Part shown: positions 16,508 to 25,132 of the stretch, in pieces
How positions within the stretch are numbered: position 1 is the stretch's first letter
How the letters are laid out: each line of letters opens with the position of its first letter
Assembly: GCA_021582655.1 (NCBI GenBank)
Contig: CP091135.1
Span: 1,617,611 to 1,661,516 of the forward strand
Source: Nitrosomonas sp.
GTDB lineage: Bacteria > Pseudomonadota > Gammaproteobacteria > Burkholderiales > Nitrosomonadaceae
Direction: 5' to 3'
DNA: 43,906 nt
Notes under the pieces: model-generated
Seen by the model: only the letters and a program-made list of their open reading frames with translations
What the model was told of the DNA's origin: nothing
The model's database searches: none
Made by a program: the position numbers and the translations under genes

Positions 16508-19186
16508 ATGATTCAATTTTCAATCGTCGTTCCCACGCTCAATGAAGCCGACAATATCGATTCATTGTTGACAGGTATCTTTGCACAAGCATTTTCCCCG
16601 GATACTTTTGAAGTCATTTTTGTGGATGATGGTTCTGTCGACAGTACCCGAGACAGGATTCTTGCTTGGGAACGACACAATGTTCGTCTCATTGAACGCA
16701 CGGAAAAGCCGGATCTGATCGCCTCGATCTTGGCTGGCGTGAAGATGGCCGATTCCGATGTAATCGTTGTGATGGATGCTGACTTAAGCCATTCTCCAGA
16801 AAAATTGGCGGCACTTGTGCAACCGATTTTAGCCAATTCGTACGATCTGACCATCGGCAGCCGTTATGTGGCGGGGGGCAGTACCGCAAATTGGCCCTTT
16901 TATCGTCAATTTTTATCACGACTCGGCAGTTGCGTGGCGCGCCCCTTATGCGATGTCAACGACGCAACTTCGGGCTTCTTTTCATTCCGCCGCAAACTGA
17001 TCACACACATCCCATCTCAGGCTCATGGATACAAAATTCTGCTCGAGTTGCTGATGGCCAATCACGGAAAAATACGGATCAAAGAAATACCGATCTGTTT
17101 CCAGAATCGTACACATGGTTCATCAAAACTATCGCTCACTCACCAATACGCTTACATCAAAAGGCTGATCGCTCTGGCTGGCGGAACGGTCACGCTACAT
17201 ACTGCCGGCCGCTTTGCGTTGACCGGCTTATTAGGTGTTCTGATTGATGCCGCTGCATTTCAATGGATGCTCGGTAACGGTGCCGGACTTGCTTTAGCGC
17301 ACTTCACCAGTTTTTTACTTGCTGTAACGGCGAACTATGTTTTGAATTCAAGATGGACATTTCGCGCACACCATCCCGGCGAATTACATTGGCAGCAATT
17401 TTGCCGCTTTCTGTTTGTTGGCGCACTGGCGCTTTTATTCCGCGGCGGCATTTTAGCACTACTGATTTATACTTGGAATGTTCCACCCGGCTATGCTATT
17501 TTTCCCGCAATTCTGGTTACTGCGGTAATCAATTATCTCGGCTCGGCATTTTATGTTTTCCCAGGACCGAAAAGCCAAACTACTACGGAAATTCGCTGGC
17601 GCACCGCGACTATCGGGATTGTTGCGTTTATTTTATTGCTCCGCCTGATATATTCCGGTTCAGCGGAGCTCATTCCAGACGAGGCATATTATTGGCAATA
17701 TGCGCAGCACCTGGATCTCAGCTTCTTTGATCATCCTCCGATGGTTGCCTGGTTGATCTGGCTGGGCACCGCAATGTTGGGTCATACCGAATTTGGCGTT
17801 CGAATCGGTGCATTGCTATGCGGTGTAATCGCGCTGGGGTATCTTTATGCATTCGCACGGAATCTGTATGACAAATCGACTGCCATGCGCGCCACTTTAT
17901 TATGGTCGATTCTGCCGATCGGTTTCGCATCCGGCCTGATAATGTTGCCGGATGCCCCGCTCATCGCTGCCTGGGCCGCTACGCTCTATTATATGGAACG
18001 CGCGTTAGTTGCAGAGCAACGCACGGCATGGCTTGGCATGGGCATCGCTTTCGGTTTGGGTCTGCTCTCGAAATATACACTCGGGTTGCTTGGAATAGCC
18101 GCATTGGTATTTGCCATCATCGACCCCAAAGCACGCCGCTGGCTGCAACGACCGCACCCTTATCTGGCGGCAATATTGGCTGTCTTGTTGTTCTCCCCGG
18201 TAATACTGTGGAATTACAATAATCAATGGGCATCTTTTGCATTTCAATCCACTCGTGTTCTGGATGACGGCAGCTCTGAGTTTGCTGTGCACTATTTAAT
18301 ACTTCATATCATTATCTTATTGACGCCGGTCGGTTTTATGGCTGCAATTTATGCATTCTTTGCCAACCGGAAAGACAGCGACTTACAGATCGAAACAAGG
18401 CGCCATTTATTCATTCAAATTTTCTCCGGCATCCCATTTCTCATCTGCCTGTTACTCAGCACATTCGATCAGCCACGTTTTCATTGGACTGCCCCGATCT
18501 GGCTGGCAATCATTCCAACCATTGCTTGGATGATAGGAAACACTGATCATTTAAGCGCGTTTGCCAGAAAAATCACCTCAGCTTGGCGGACTGTGATTCT
18601 TGTTTGTATACTTACATATGCATTTGTCTTACATTACTTGACGCTTGGCATTCCAGGAGTTCCCTATCTATTCCTCACCGAACACTATTTCTGGCGCGAA
18701 GCCGCTGCCGAAATTAAACAAGTGGCCGAGCAAGTTCGATACGACTCCGGTCAAGAACCGCTTATCGTCGGCATGAGCAAATGGTCGGTCGCCAGCGCTT
18801 TGGCTTTTTACATGCACAGTAACAGCGACACCAATTTACCAATCCGTTCCCGCAATACACTGGGAGGAAGCGGTGCAATGTATGAATTCTGGTTTCCCGA
18901 TCAATCCCCGATCAGCCAACCCATCATCCAGGCCGGTATGAAAAAGCATCATATTGAGTCCGTTCACTTACAGTTTATCAACAATCAGCAAAACAATATT
19001 GCCGCAAAGAAACTACAGGTCACCACAGAAATACTGCTTGATCAACCCGGAATGATCGAATCCCGCACGGTTATGCGGCATGGTATGCCGGTTCGGTTGA
19101 TTCATTACCGCTTATCCGATGGATTCAAAGGAATCTTTGCACTATGCAATCATGGCTTCCCCATCGAATCCTGCGAAGTACGATAA
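16508..19186 (+). CDS. fused GT2 glycosyltransferase - GtrA - ArnT-like membrane glycosyltransferase
   Basis: 892 residues in three parts. Residues 1-215 are a GT2 domain like dolichol-phosphate mannosyltransferase (VPTLNEADNI, VDDGSVDST, MDADLSHSPE with the DxD-type metal site, DATSGFF). About 225-350 is a GtrA domain with four membrane helices. About 370-892 is a multi-spanning GT-C enzyme of the ArnT/PMT type: DEAYYWQYA, then DHPPMVAW, then many helices. The natural reading is that the first part makes an undecaprenyl-phosphate sugar, GtrA helps move it, and the last part transfers it to an outside acceptor such as lipid A or a glycan. ATG 16508 has GGA five bases upstream. The sugar and acceptor are unknown. 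Confidence 0.85.
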   Translation: MIQFSIVVPTLNEADNIDSLLTGIFAQAFSPDTFEVIFVDDGSVDSTRDRILAWERHNVRLIERTEKPDLIASILAGVKMADSDVIVVMDADLSHSPEKLAALVQPILANSYDLTIGSRYVAGGSTANWPFYRQFLSRLGSCVARPLCDVNDATSGFFSFRRKLITHIPSQAHGYKILLELLMANHGKIRIKEIPICFQNRTHGSSKLSLTHQYAYIKRLIALAGGTVTLHTAGRFALTGLLGVLIDAAAFQWMLGNGAGLALAHFTSFLLAVTANYVLNSRWTFRAHHPGELHWQQFCRFLFVGALALLFRGGILALLIYTWNVPPGYAIFPAILVTAVINYLGSAFYVFPGPKSQTTTEIRWRTATIGIVAFILLLRLIYSGSAELIPDEAYYWQYAQHLDLSFFDHPPMVAWLIWLGTAMLGHTEFGVRIGALLCGVIALGYLYAFARNLYDKSTAMRATLLWSILPIGFASGLIMLPDAPLIAAWAATLYYMERALVAEQRTAWLGMGIAFGLGLLSKYTLGLLGIAALVFAIIDPKARRWLQRPHPYLAAILAVLLFSPVILWNYNNQWASFAFQSTRVLDDGSSEFAVHYLILHIIILLTPVGFMAAIYAFFANRKDSDLQIETRRHLFIQIFSGIPFLICLLLSTFDQPRFHWTAPIWLAIIPTIAWMIGNTDHLSAFARKITSAWRTVILVCILTYAFVLHYLTLGIPGVPYLFLTEHYFWREAAAEIKQVAEQVRYDSGQEPLIVGMSKWSVASALAFYMHSNSDTNLPIRSRNTLGGSGAMYEFWFPDQSPISQPIIQAGMKKHHIESVHLQFINNQQNNIAAKKLQVTTEILLDQPGMIESRTVMRHGMPVRLIHYRLSDGFKGIFALCNHGFPIESCEVR

Positions 19187-19187
19187 C

Positions 19188-19226
19188 ATCATAAAAAAAC
19201 CCGCTTCATGCGGGTTTTTTTATGAT
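19188..19226. terminator. bidirectional intrinsic terminator
   Basis: A perfect 17-bp inverted repeat (arms 19188-19204 and 19210-19226, loop TTCAT) with an A7 run on one side and T7 on the other. It works in both directions and separates the convergent glycosyltransferase and desaturase genes. Confidence 0.93.
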
Positions 19227-19242
19227 CATTCAAGAAAAGAGA

Positions 19243-20433
19243 TCAAGCATAGCAACGCAATCGCTGCGAAAAAGCCTGCAGCACTTCGATACCGCTTTCT
19301 TCAGCCCGCTTACACCAATCTTCAAGTTTTTTCACCAGTTCATCGGTTGAGGCGGAAGATCGTTGCCAGATCTCAGCCAATTCTTCGCGCATGCTATAAA
19401 CTTTATCCAGTGTTTTTGCATTACTCAGTACTTGATTGAGCGTCTCACGCTCATAGTCCTGGAGAGTTCTTGAATCGGCCAGAACCCAGCGTTTAAGCGT
19501 AGTGTTGTCCACTCCGTATTGCATCGTCGCTTCTTTTAGATGCACAATTTCTTTCGCAAATGTCTCTTTCAAAGATTTAGAATATTTTGCAAGTACTTCG
19601 TATCGATGGGAAATGACCGCCTGCAAGGTATCGGAATCGCATCGCGTCTTTGCTTTATCAAAACGCAACTTCGGTGCTATCTTCTTAACCTTCGCCAAGC
19701 CCAGCATCTCCAGAATTCGAATATACAACCAACCGATATCGAATTCATACCACTTATTGGACAAGCGGGCCGATGTCGCATAGGCATGGTGATTATTATG
19801 TAGCTCCTCACCACCGATCAAAATACCCCACGGAACTATGTTGGTACTGGCATCATCTGCTTGAAAATTGCGATACCCCCAAAAATGCCCCATACCGTTA
19901 ATAACACCAGCGGCAAAAATTGGTGCCCACATCATCTGCACCGCCCATATCGTAATACCGATAGGACCAAATAAGATAATATTAATAATCAACATCAACG
20001 CGACACCTTTGGCGCTGTGCTTACTATAAAGGTTGTGTTCCAGCCAATCGTCGGGTGTTCCGTACCCATAACGATCAAGCGTTTCCGTATTCTTGGTTTC
20101 TATCCTATATAGCTCGGAGCCTTCCAGCAAAACCTTCTTGATCCCATAAATAACCGGGCTATGCGGATCAGCCTGGGTTTCACATTTGGCATGATGTTTT
20201 CGATGAACGGCTGTCCATTGCTTTGTCACCATACCGGTTGTCAACCAAAGCCAGAATCGAAAAAAATGACTCGGAATCGGATGTAACTCCAAAGCTCTAT
20301 GCGCGGAATGACGATGCAAATAAATCGTAATCGCAGCAATCGTAATATGTGTTAGAACCAATGTTACAACCACATACCCCCACCAGGGCATATCTACCAC
20401 CCCGGAAATTAAATTAAGAAAATCAGAAATCAT
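19243..20433 (-). CDS. acyl-CoA/acyl-lipid delta-9-type fatty acid desaturase
   Basis: 396 residues. The three His boxes of the membrane di-iron desaturases are intact: H40RHSAH45, H77RKHH81 and H212NNHH216. Paired hydrophobic segments occur at about 15-38 and 145-180. It would insert a cis double bond in an acyl chain using O2. The last ~150 residues form a charged helical tail rich in Lys/Glu that is common in this bacterial subgroup but absent from the shorter ones. A GAGGA site precedes ATG 20433. It stands alone with a 181-base leader. Confidence 0.9.
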   Translation of the reverse strand: MISDFLNLISGVVDMPWWGYVVVTLVLTHITIAAITIYLHRHSAHRALELHPIPSHFFRFWLWLTTGMVTKQWTAVHRKHHAKCETQADPHSPVIYGIKKVLLEGSELYRIETKNTETLDRYGYGTPDDWLEHNLYSKHSAKGVALMLIINIILFGPIGITIWAVQMMWAPIFAAGVINGMGHFWGYRNFQADDASTNIVPWGILIGGEELHNNHHAYATSARLSNKWYEFDIGWLYIRILEMLGLAKVKKIAPKLRFDKAKTRCDSDTLQAVISHRYEVLAKYSKSLKETFAKEIVHLKEATMQYGVDNTTLKRWVLADSRTLQDYERETLNQVLSNAKTLDKVYSMREELAEIWQRSSASTDELVKKLEDWCKRAEESGIEVLQAFSQRLRCYA

Positions 20434-20614
20434 ACACTCACTATCCTCATAAAAGCTTTTAATGGCCTAATTAACGAACCCCTCAGCGCAAATCGTAAAA
20501 TACACACAACCTCCCCCTGCTCATTTATCCTTCAGGTTGTATTATTTTTCTTTTTCATCAAAATTCTATACCAGGTGCCACATAAATGAAATATTCATTT
20601 TTCAATCAATTTAA

Positions 20615-21202
20615 TCAAAATCCTTCAACCATTCGCCACTCTCCTGGAGCAATTCCTTGCAGTGTATAGCTACCAATGGCATAACGCACCAATCGTAACG
20701 TAGGGTAACAAACCGATGCGGTCATACGCCTCACCTGACGATTTTTACCTTCTTTCAGAACGAGAGAAAGCCATGCGGTCGGAATATTTTTTCGATAACG
20801 GACAGGGACGGTTCTTTCCCAGAGATTCCGTGGTTCCGCGATTAATGAGACTTGCGCGGGTTGCGTCCTAAAATCGCTGAGCACCACCCCACGTCGAAGT
20901 TTACTCAGAGCCTTATCATCGGGCTGCCCTTCGACTTGAACCCAATAGGTCTTCGGTAGTTTGAATTTTGGGTGACTAATTTTTTGTTGCAACTTACCAT
21001 TGTCTGTCAACAACACCAATCCTTCACTATCAACATCCAATCTTCCCGCAGGATAAAATCCCGGAGCTGCTATAAAATCACTTAACGATTGATGACCGTG
21101 CTCGGGTGTAAATTGGCAAATCACCCCACAGGGTTTGTTAAATAAAATCAAGTGCGCCATATATCCAATCATTTTTGCGCCAACCGCAGATAAACCGCTC
21201 AT
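20615..21202 (-). CDS. rluE: 23S rRNA pseudouridine synthase (RluE/RsuA family)
   Basis: 195 residues from ATG 21202, or about 181 from the internal MAHLILFNKPCGV, which matches family N-termini. GRLDVDSEGL holds the catalytic Asp; KTYWVQVEG and EGKNRQVRRM are further RsuA-family motifs. It lacks an S4 domain, as RluE does. RluE converts U2457 of 23S rRNA in E. coli; the exact target here is inferred. ATG 21202 overlaps the sixA stop (ATGA), supporting coupling. Confidence 0.85.
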   Translation of the reverse strand: MSGLSAVGAKMIGYMAHLILFNKPCGVICQFTPEHGHQSLSDFIAAPGFYPAGRLDVDSEGLVLLTDNGKLQQKISHPKFKLPKTYWVQVEGQPDDKALSKLRRGVVLSDFRTQPAQVSLIAEPRNLWERTVPVRYRKNIPTAWLSLVLKEGKNRQVRRMTASVCYPTLRLVRYAIGSYTLQGIAPGEWRMVEGF

Positions 21203-21651
21203 ACATCTTCAGGATAAACCACGGCATGTAACACCGATGTGGCGAATTCCTCTTTTGATTCGCCCCGTATCCACCAAACCGAGCCCTTCTTTACCCGCAA
21301 ACCGGAGGGAATCACCGGAATTAAATGGTGCACCACTTCACCGATAGTCGGTTGATGTCCTATGATAAGTACAGCGGTTTCGGCATTCGGCCAATTGGCT
21401 GCATCCAGTATTGCTTTGACGGTTGCACTGGGACCGATTACGTTATCGGTGATAAAATCAGCACACAAAGCCTGAGCGGTTTGTTGGGTACGCACGGTCG
21501 GACTGGCGATTATCCGCACCCTTCCGGGTAGTTTGCCCTTCAGCCACACCGCCATGCGTTGTGCCTGCTCCCCGCCTTTTAACGTCAACCGACGCGCTGC
21601 ATCGGGGAAACCTTCCTCAGCCTCTGCATGTCGCCATAAAATAAGATCCAT
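21199..21651 (-). CDS. sixA: phosphohistidine phosphatase SixA
   Basis: 150 residues of the histidine-phosphatase superfamily. LILWRHAEAEEG at the start gives the catalytic RHA, ASPTVRTQQTA and LIIGHQPTIGEV supply the other conserved Arg and His. SixA removes phosphate from His in phosphotransfer proteins. Start chosen at ATG 21651, giving the usual MDLILWRHA; a GTG at 21666 is also in frame. It sits in a minus-strand run between DUF167 and rluE. Confidence 0.87.
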   Translation of the reverse strand: MDLILWRHAEAEEGFPDAARRLTLKGGEQAQRMAVWLKGKLPGRVRIIASPTVRTQQTAQALCADFITDNVIGPSATVKAILDAANWPNAETAVLIIGHQPTIGEVVHHLIPVIPSGLRVKKGSVWWIRGESKEEFATSVLHAVVYPEDV

Positions 21652-21672
21652 TTTATCGTCGCCCACCCCGAT

Positions 21673-21984
21673 TCATTCGCCACGATCAAGCAATATATCA
21701 GGATTTTTAAATGATTGTTGAATTAAAATCACTTTATTACGTGATCTACTGCCTTGTTTAATCATGATACGCTTTATCGGTACTTCAAACCGGGTTGCTA
21801 GAAATTTTACCAGTTCAGTATTGGCTTTACCGTCCACTGCTGTCGCAGCCAGTTTTATTTTCAACGCATCACCGTGTAAACCTACGGATCCGGTACTTTT
21901 GGCACCCGGCTGAACATATAGTTTCAAGATAAGATTATTCTCTTGATCGTAGCAAAACCAATGCTCGGTCACATCGCGGCTCAA
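21673..21984 (-). CDS. DUF167 (YggU-like) protein
   Basis: 103 residues with YVQPGAKSTGSVGLHGDALKIKL, VDGKANTEL and a C-terminal GSRSRNKVILI, the signature of the small DUF167/YggU family. Function unknown. It starts with TTG 21984 that overlaps the yggT TGA stop (TTGA); coupling is likely. The proC-yggT-DUF167 order is widely conserved. Confidence 0.88.
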   Translation of the reverse strand: MSRDVTEHWFCYDQENNLILKLYVQPGAKSTGSVGLHGDALKIKLAATAVDGKANTELVKFLATRFEVPIKRIMIKQGSRSRNKVILIQQSFKNPDILLDRGE

Positions 21985-22556
21985 AACAGCATGCTGCGTA
22001 TTTCCTGATGCACACCAGCCACGATCATCAAAAATACCTGAATAAGTATTAAAACAAACAAGGGTGATAAATCGACATTCGCGATCGGCGGAATGCGCCT
22101 TCGAAAGACCGCTAGAAACGGTCGGGTAAAGCTATCCAAAAGAGGTGCCATCGGACTATGCGGATTAATCCACGACAATACCGCTTGCATGATAATCATA
22201 ATCAAAACAATATAGAGTGTTGTTTTAATGATTTCAATCATTCCCAGTAATCCAACGACACCGAGCGCAAATACTATATTCGATCCAAAATCATAGTCTT
22301 GTATCGTAAGTACGCTGGCTAAAATAATGCACTCCAACACCCAGGATAACACTAACGTTGCTATATCCATGCCGGCCCATCCCGGGATCACACGGCGCAC
22401 CGGCCGTACGATAAAATCAGTCACTGCAATTAAAAACTGGGATACCGCGTGATAATAAGGCACTCGCAACAATTGAAAATAAAAGCGCAACAACAGCGCC
22501 AGGGAAAGCAGGCCGAGAATGGTATCGAGAAGAAATACAAGTATCTGGTTAGACAT
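21981..22556 (-). CDS. yggT: YggT family membrane protein
   Basis: 191 residues with two similar halves, each a pair of membrane helices followed by a short amphipathic loop with the family pattern (FIVRPVRRVIPGW and FTRPFLAVFRRRIPP). YggT proteins are small inner-membrane proteins; reported links are to osmotic and division functions in other organisms. ATG 22556 gives MSNQILVFLLDTILG; an upstream ATG at 22571 is less likely. Confidence 0.88.
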   Translation of the reverse strand: MSNQILVFLLDTILGLLSLALLLRFYFQLLRVPYYHAVSQFLIAVTDFIVRPVRRVIPGWAGMDIATLVLSWVLECIILASVLTIQDYDFGSNIVFALGVVGLLGMIEIIKTTLYIVLIMIIMQAVLSWINPHSPMAPLLDSFTRPFLAVFRRRIPPIANVDLSPLFVLILIQVFLMIVAGVHQEIRSMLF

Positions 22557-22610
22557 GTGAATTTTCCACAAATAATAATTAATCTTCAGTCAACTGCTTA
22601 TCGATCGGCA

Positions 22611-23432
22611 TTATTCAGCTTCATTCTTACCCAATTCATCGCTCATCGTATGGGAACGTATATAGGCCGCCCGAATGGCAGCTGTGATCTTACACTTAAT
22701 CTCATTTTTTTCCATACTCAGAATCGCCTGTTCCGTGGTACCGCCTTTCGATGTGACCCGGGCACGCAACATTGCCGCATCATCGTTGCTTGCGCGGGCC
22801 AATTCACTGGCACCGATAAAAGTATCCAGACTGAGCTGGCGGGCTTGAGAGGGCGTCAATCCAAATTCAACCGCCGCTTGCTGCATCGCTTCCATAAAAT
22901 AAAAAACATACGCAGGCCCGCTGCCGGAAATGGCAGTGATGGCATGTAGACTTTCTTCATCCTCCACCCAAAGTATCGTTCCTACGGCTGAAAGAATACG
23001 CTCCACACTATCTCTGTCTTTGTTGTTTACATACGGCGCGGCATACAAGCCAGTAACCCCGCACCGCACCAATGACGGCGTATTCGGCATTGCACGTACC
23101 ACACGCACATACCCGCCCAACCAGCGTTTGAGATCAGCCGTCCGTATCCCCGCCGCAATCGAGACAATCAATTGATCGCTCAGTAAAGGTGCTAATACCA
23201 GCGCCAATTCATGCAGTTGCTGCGGCTTCACCGCCAAAACAATGACATTGCAACTTTCGATCCCATCCGCCAAACTCGCAACAACGCGTATTCCCAATTC
23301 GTTGCCAAGCCTCTCACGGCTTTCCGGATTGATCTCGACCACACACAGCCGCTCCGCGGCATTGCCTTGCCGCAGCAATCCACTAAGCAGCGCAGATGCC
23401 ATATTGCCGCCGCCCACAAAAGTGATATTCAT
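22611..23432 (-). CDS. proC: pyrroline-5-carboxylate reductase
   Basis: About 273 residues. It reduces 1-pyrroline-5-carboxylate to proline with NAD(P)H. The Rossmann motif FVGGGNMA begins at residue 4, VLAVKPQQ lies near 75, RAMPNTPS near 120 and ISGSGPAYVFYFMEAM near 165; the C-terminus holds TSKGGTTE. An upstream ATG (23444) adds four residues. It is the first gene of the minus-strand run proC-yggT-DUF167-sixA-rluE. Confidence 0.95.
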   Translation of the reverse strand: MNITFVGGGNMASALLSGLLRQGNAAERLCVVEINPESRERLGNELGIRVVASLADGIESCNVIVLAVKPQQLHELALVLAPLLSDQLIVSIAAGIRTADLKRWLGGYVRVVRAMPNTPSLVRCGVTGLYAAPYVNNKDRDSVERILSAVGTILWVEDEESLHAITAISGSGPAYVFYFMEAMQQAAVEFGLTPSQARQLSLDTFIGASELARASNDDAAMLRARVTSKGGTTEQAILSMEKNEIKCKITAAIRAAYIRSHTMSDELGKNEAE

Positions 23433-23554
23433 ATTTTCGTCCATTCTTTAATTAATTGATCCATCGGCAATGGTATTAGGAAATTCGATCGGCATTGATG
23501 TAACCAAGCCCATAGCAAATTCAAATTTTCATTTTACTTTGCACCCACGCGGTC

Positions 23555-23703
23555 TTCCTTGATAATTTTCTTATTGGCTGTGCGAACAAATCGCCTTATT
23601 ACACGACCTCCTCCCTCGCTCATCTCATTCAGAGATATATCTCAGTCGCTGCGTTCCTTGTGTCCCAAACGCCATCCCGCTCGTCGAATTAATCATCGTT
23701 TTC
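23555..23703. repeat. degenerate copy of the dispersed MITE-like repeat
   Basis: The left part TTGGCTGTGCGAACAAATCGC (23574-23594) matches the complete element at 35270-35415 in about 18 of 21 bases, and the right end GTCGAATTAATCA is identical. The middle is diverged. It ends right at the mutM stop codon, as the partial copy at 4611 begins at the hrpA stop. Confidence 0.55.
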
Positions 23704-24531
23704 CTAGCACTGACAGGTTGAGCAATAAAAGCTCGATCGCTGACCTTGTCTGATTTGCTTGATAATGCTGCCGCATTTCCTGCAAGGCGACCCGGTACGA
23801 CCATAAACCCAATATTGCTGTTGAAAATAACCCGGCTTACCATCGCTATTCAAAAAATCCCGTAAACTACTACCTCCGACCGCGATGGCCAGTTGCAATG
23901 TTGTTTGAATCGCCCGCACTAATTTCTCACAATGCATTTTGCTCATTTTTCCGGCCGCCGCTCGAGGATCGATGCCGGCCAAAAATAAGGCTTCATTGGC
24001 ATAAATATTCCCGACACCTACAACCGTCTGATTATTCATGATGCGTTGTTTGATGCCGCTGCTGCTTTTTCTTGTTTTTTCATACAAATATTGCGCATCA
24101 AACTCGTCGGTCAAGGGCTCAGGTCCCAAATTCTTCAGCAATGAATGTTCGAACACAGGCTCTGATGTCCATAATACCGCGCCGAATCGCCGCGGGTCAC
24201 GTAATCGCAATACGGTTTTATTGCTCAGAATTAAATCGAAGTGATCATGCTTTCCCGGTTCTTCCGTACACGGCGAATCTCCCGGCAACACCCTTAGTCT
24301 GCCGGACATACCGAGATGCAACAACAACGTGCCCGTACCACAATCGAGCAAAATGTATTTGGCGCGGCGCGACACTGTTCGGATAACCAACCCGGCTATC
24401 CGTTGCGGCAAATTATTCGGTATCGGCCAACGCAATTGCGCCTGACGGATGACGACATTTGCGATCGTGTGCCCGATCAAGTGCGTCGCTATACCGCGCA
24501 CGGTTGTCTCCACTTCCGGCAATTCCGGCAT
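23704..24531 (-). CDS. mutM: formamidopyrimidine-DNA glycosylase
   Basis: 275 residues. It removes oxidised purines (8-oxoG) and nicks the abasic site. The N-terminus PELPEVE gives catalytic Pro1 and Glu2 after Met removal; GVGNIYANE is the helix-two-turn-helix; the C-terminal zinc finger is CRKCG...CSTCQC. The start ATG 24531 is fixed by the PELPE motif. It follows the Gld-type transporter genes on the same strand after 82 bases, a curious pairing that may share a transcript. Confidence 0.95.
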   Translation of the reverse strand: MPELPEVETTVRGIATHLIGHTIANVVIRQAQLRWPIPNNLPQRIAGLVIRTVSRRAKYILLDCGTGTLLLHLGMSGRLRVLPGDSPCTEEPGKHDHFDLILSNKTVLRLRDPRRFGAVLWTSEPVFEHSLLKNLGPEPLTDEFDAQYLYEKTRKSSSGIKQRIMNNQTVVGVGNIYANEALFLAGIDPRAAAGKMSKMHCEKLVRAIQTTLQLAIAVGGSSLRDFLNSDGKPGYFQQQYWVYGRTGSPCRKCGSIIKQIRQGQRSSFYCSTCQC

Positions 24532-24613
24532 CAAACCTCGCGATCTGTCAGATTGCACAACCGCATCGTCCGGTTTTTCTGGAATATCCGGACATGTTGC
24601 ACAACTGAAGCAC

Positions 24614-25132
24614 TCATGGCGATTCCAGCCCGCTACCGGACGGATGGTGTGCGATTAAATCTTGAGCAAACATCGGCACCGCAAGCGCATAACGCGCTGG
24701 AAGTAAATAAACGTAATATTTTGTGGAAACGTATTGCTGATGCGTAGTCGGTGCAAACCCGCCAAAATCGAAATACTCGTCGTTTATAACTAACCGTAAG
24801 TTCGGATGATTCAAACCGAAACGTCCCAAATCTTCTTCCCGCTGAAAGCGATGCAAGCTTTTGGCACGCAACAACGCCAATACTTTCTCGACTTTCTCCG
24901 CATCCACAAGTGCATGAATCGGTGATATCAGACGCCATTGCTCTGCATTTCGCTCAAGTACCATTTCCTGCTGCGGCGTAACAATACGTAAATGACGTAC
25001 GGCATCGGCGGAAATGGACGTGAGCGGATATTCGGTTGCAACCGAGGATTGCGGCTGATAAAAATAAACAAAAATGATCAATGCGATGATCGTAAGCGAC
25101 ATTATCCAGTTAAGGCGAGCGTGGTAAGTCAT
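24614..25132 (-). CDS. DUF4340-type membrane-anchored protein
   Basis: 172 residues: a single N-terminal helix ([16 protein letters not shown]), then a periplasmic part with [23 protein letters not shown] and an [11 protein letters not shown] helix, as in DUF4340. These proteins commonly end operons for Gld-type ABC transporters. ATG 25132 overlaps the GldG-like stop by one base, so it is translationally coupled. Exact function unknown. Confidence 0.75.
   Translation of the reverse strand: MTYHARLNWIMSLTIIALIIFVYFYQPQSSVATEYPLTSISADAVRHLRIVTPQQEMVLERNAEQWRLISPIHALVDAEKVEKVLALLRAKSLHRFQREEDLGRFGLNHPNLRLVINDEYFDFGGFAPTTHQQYVSTKYYVYLLPARYALAVPMFAQDLIAHHPSGSGLESP

Noticed and set aside
20434-20614. 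TGGCAC...GG pattern resembling a sigma54 promoter before the desaturase
   Set aside because: The -12 GC is missing at the required distance, so it does not fit the consensus.
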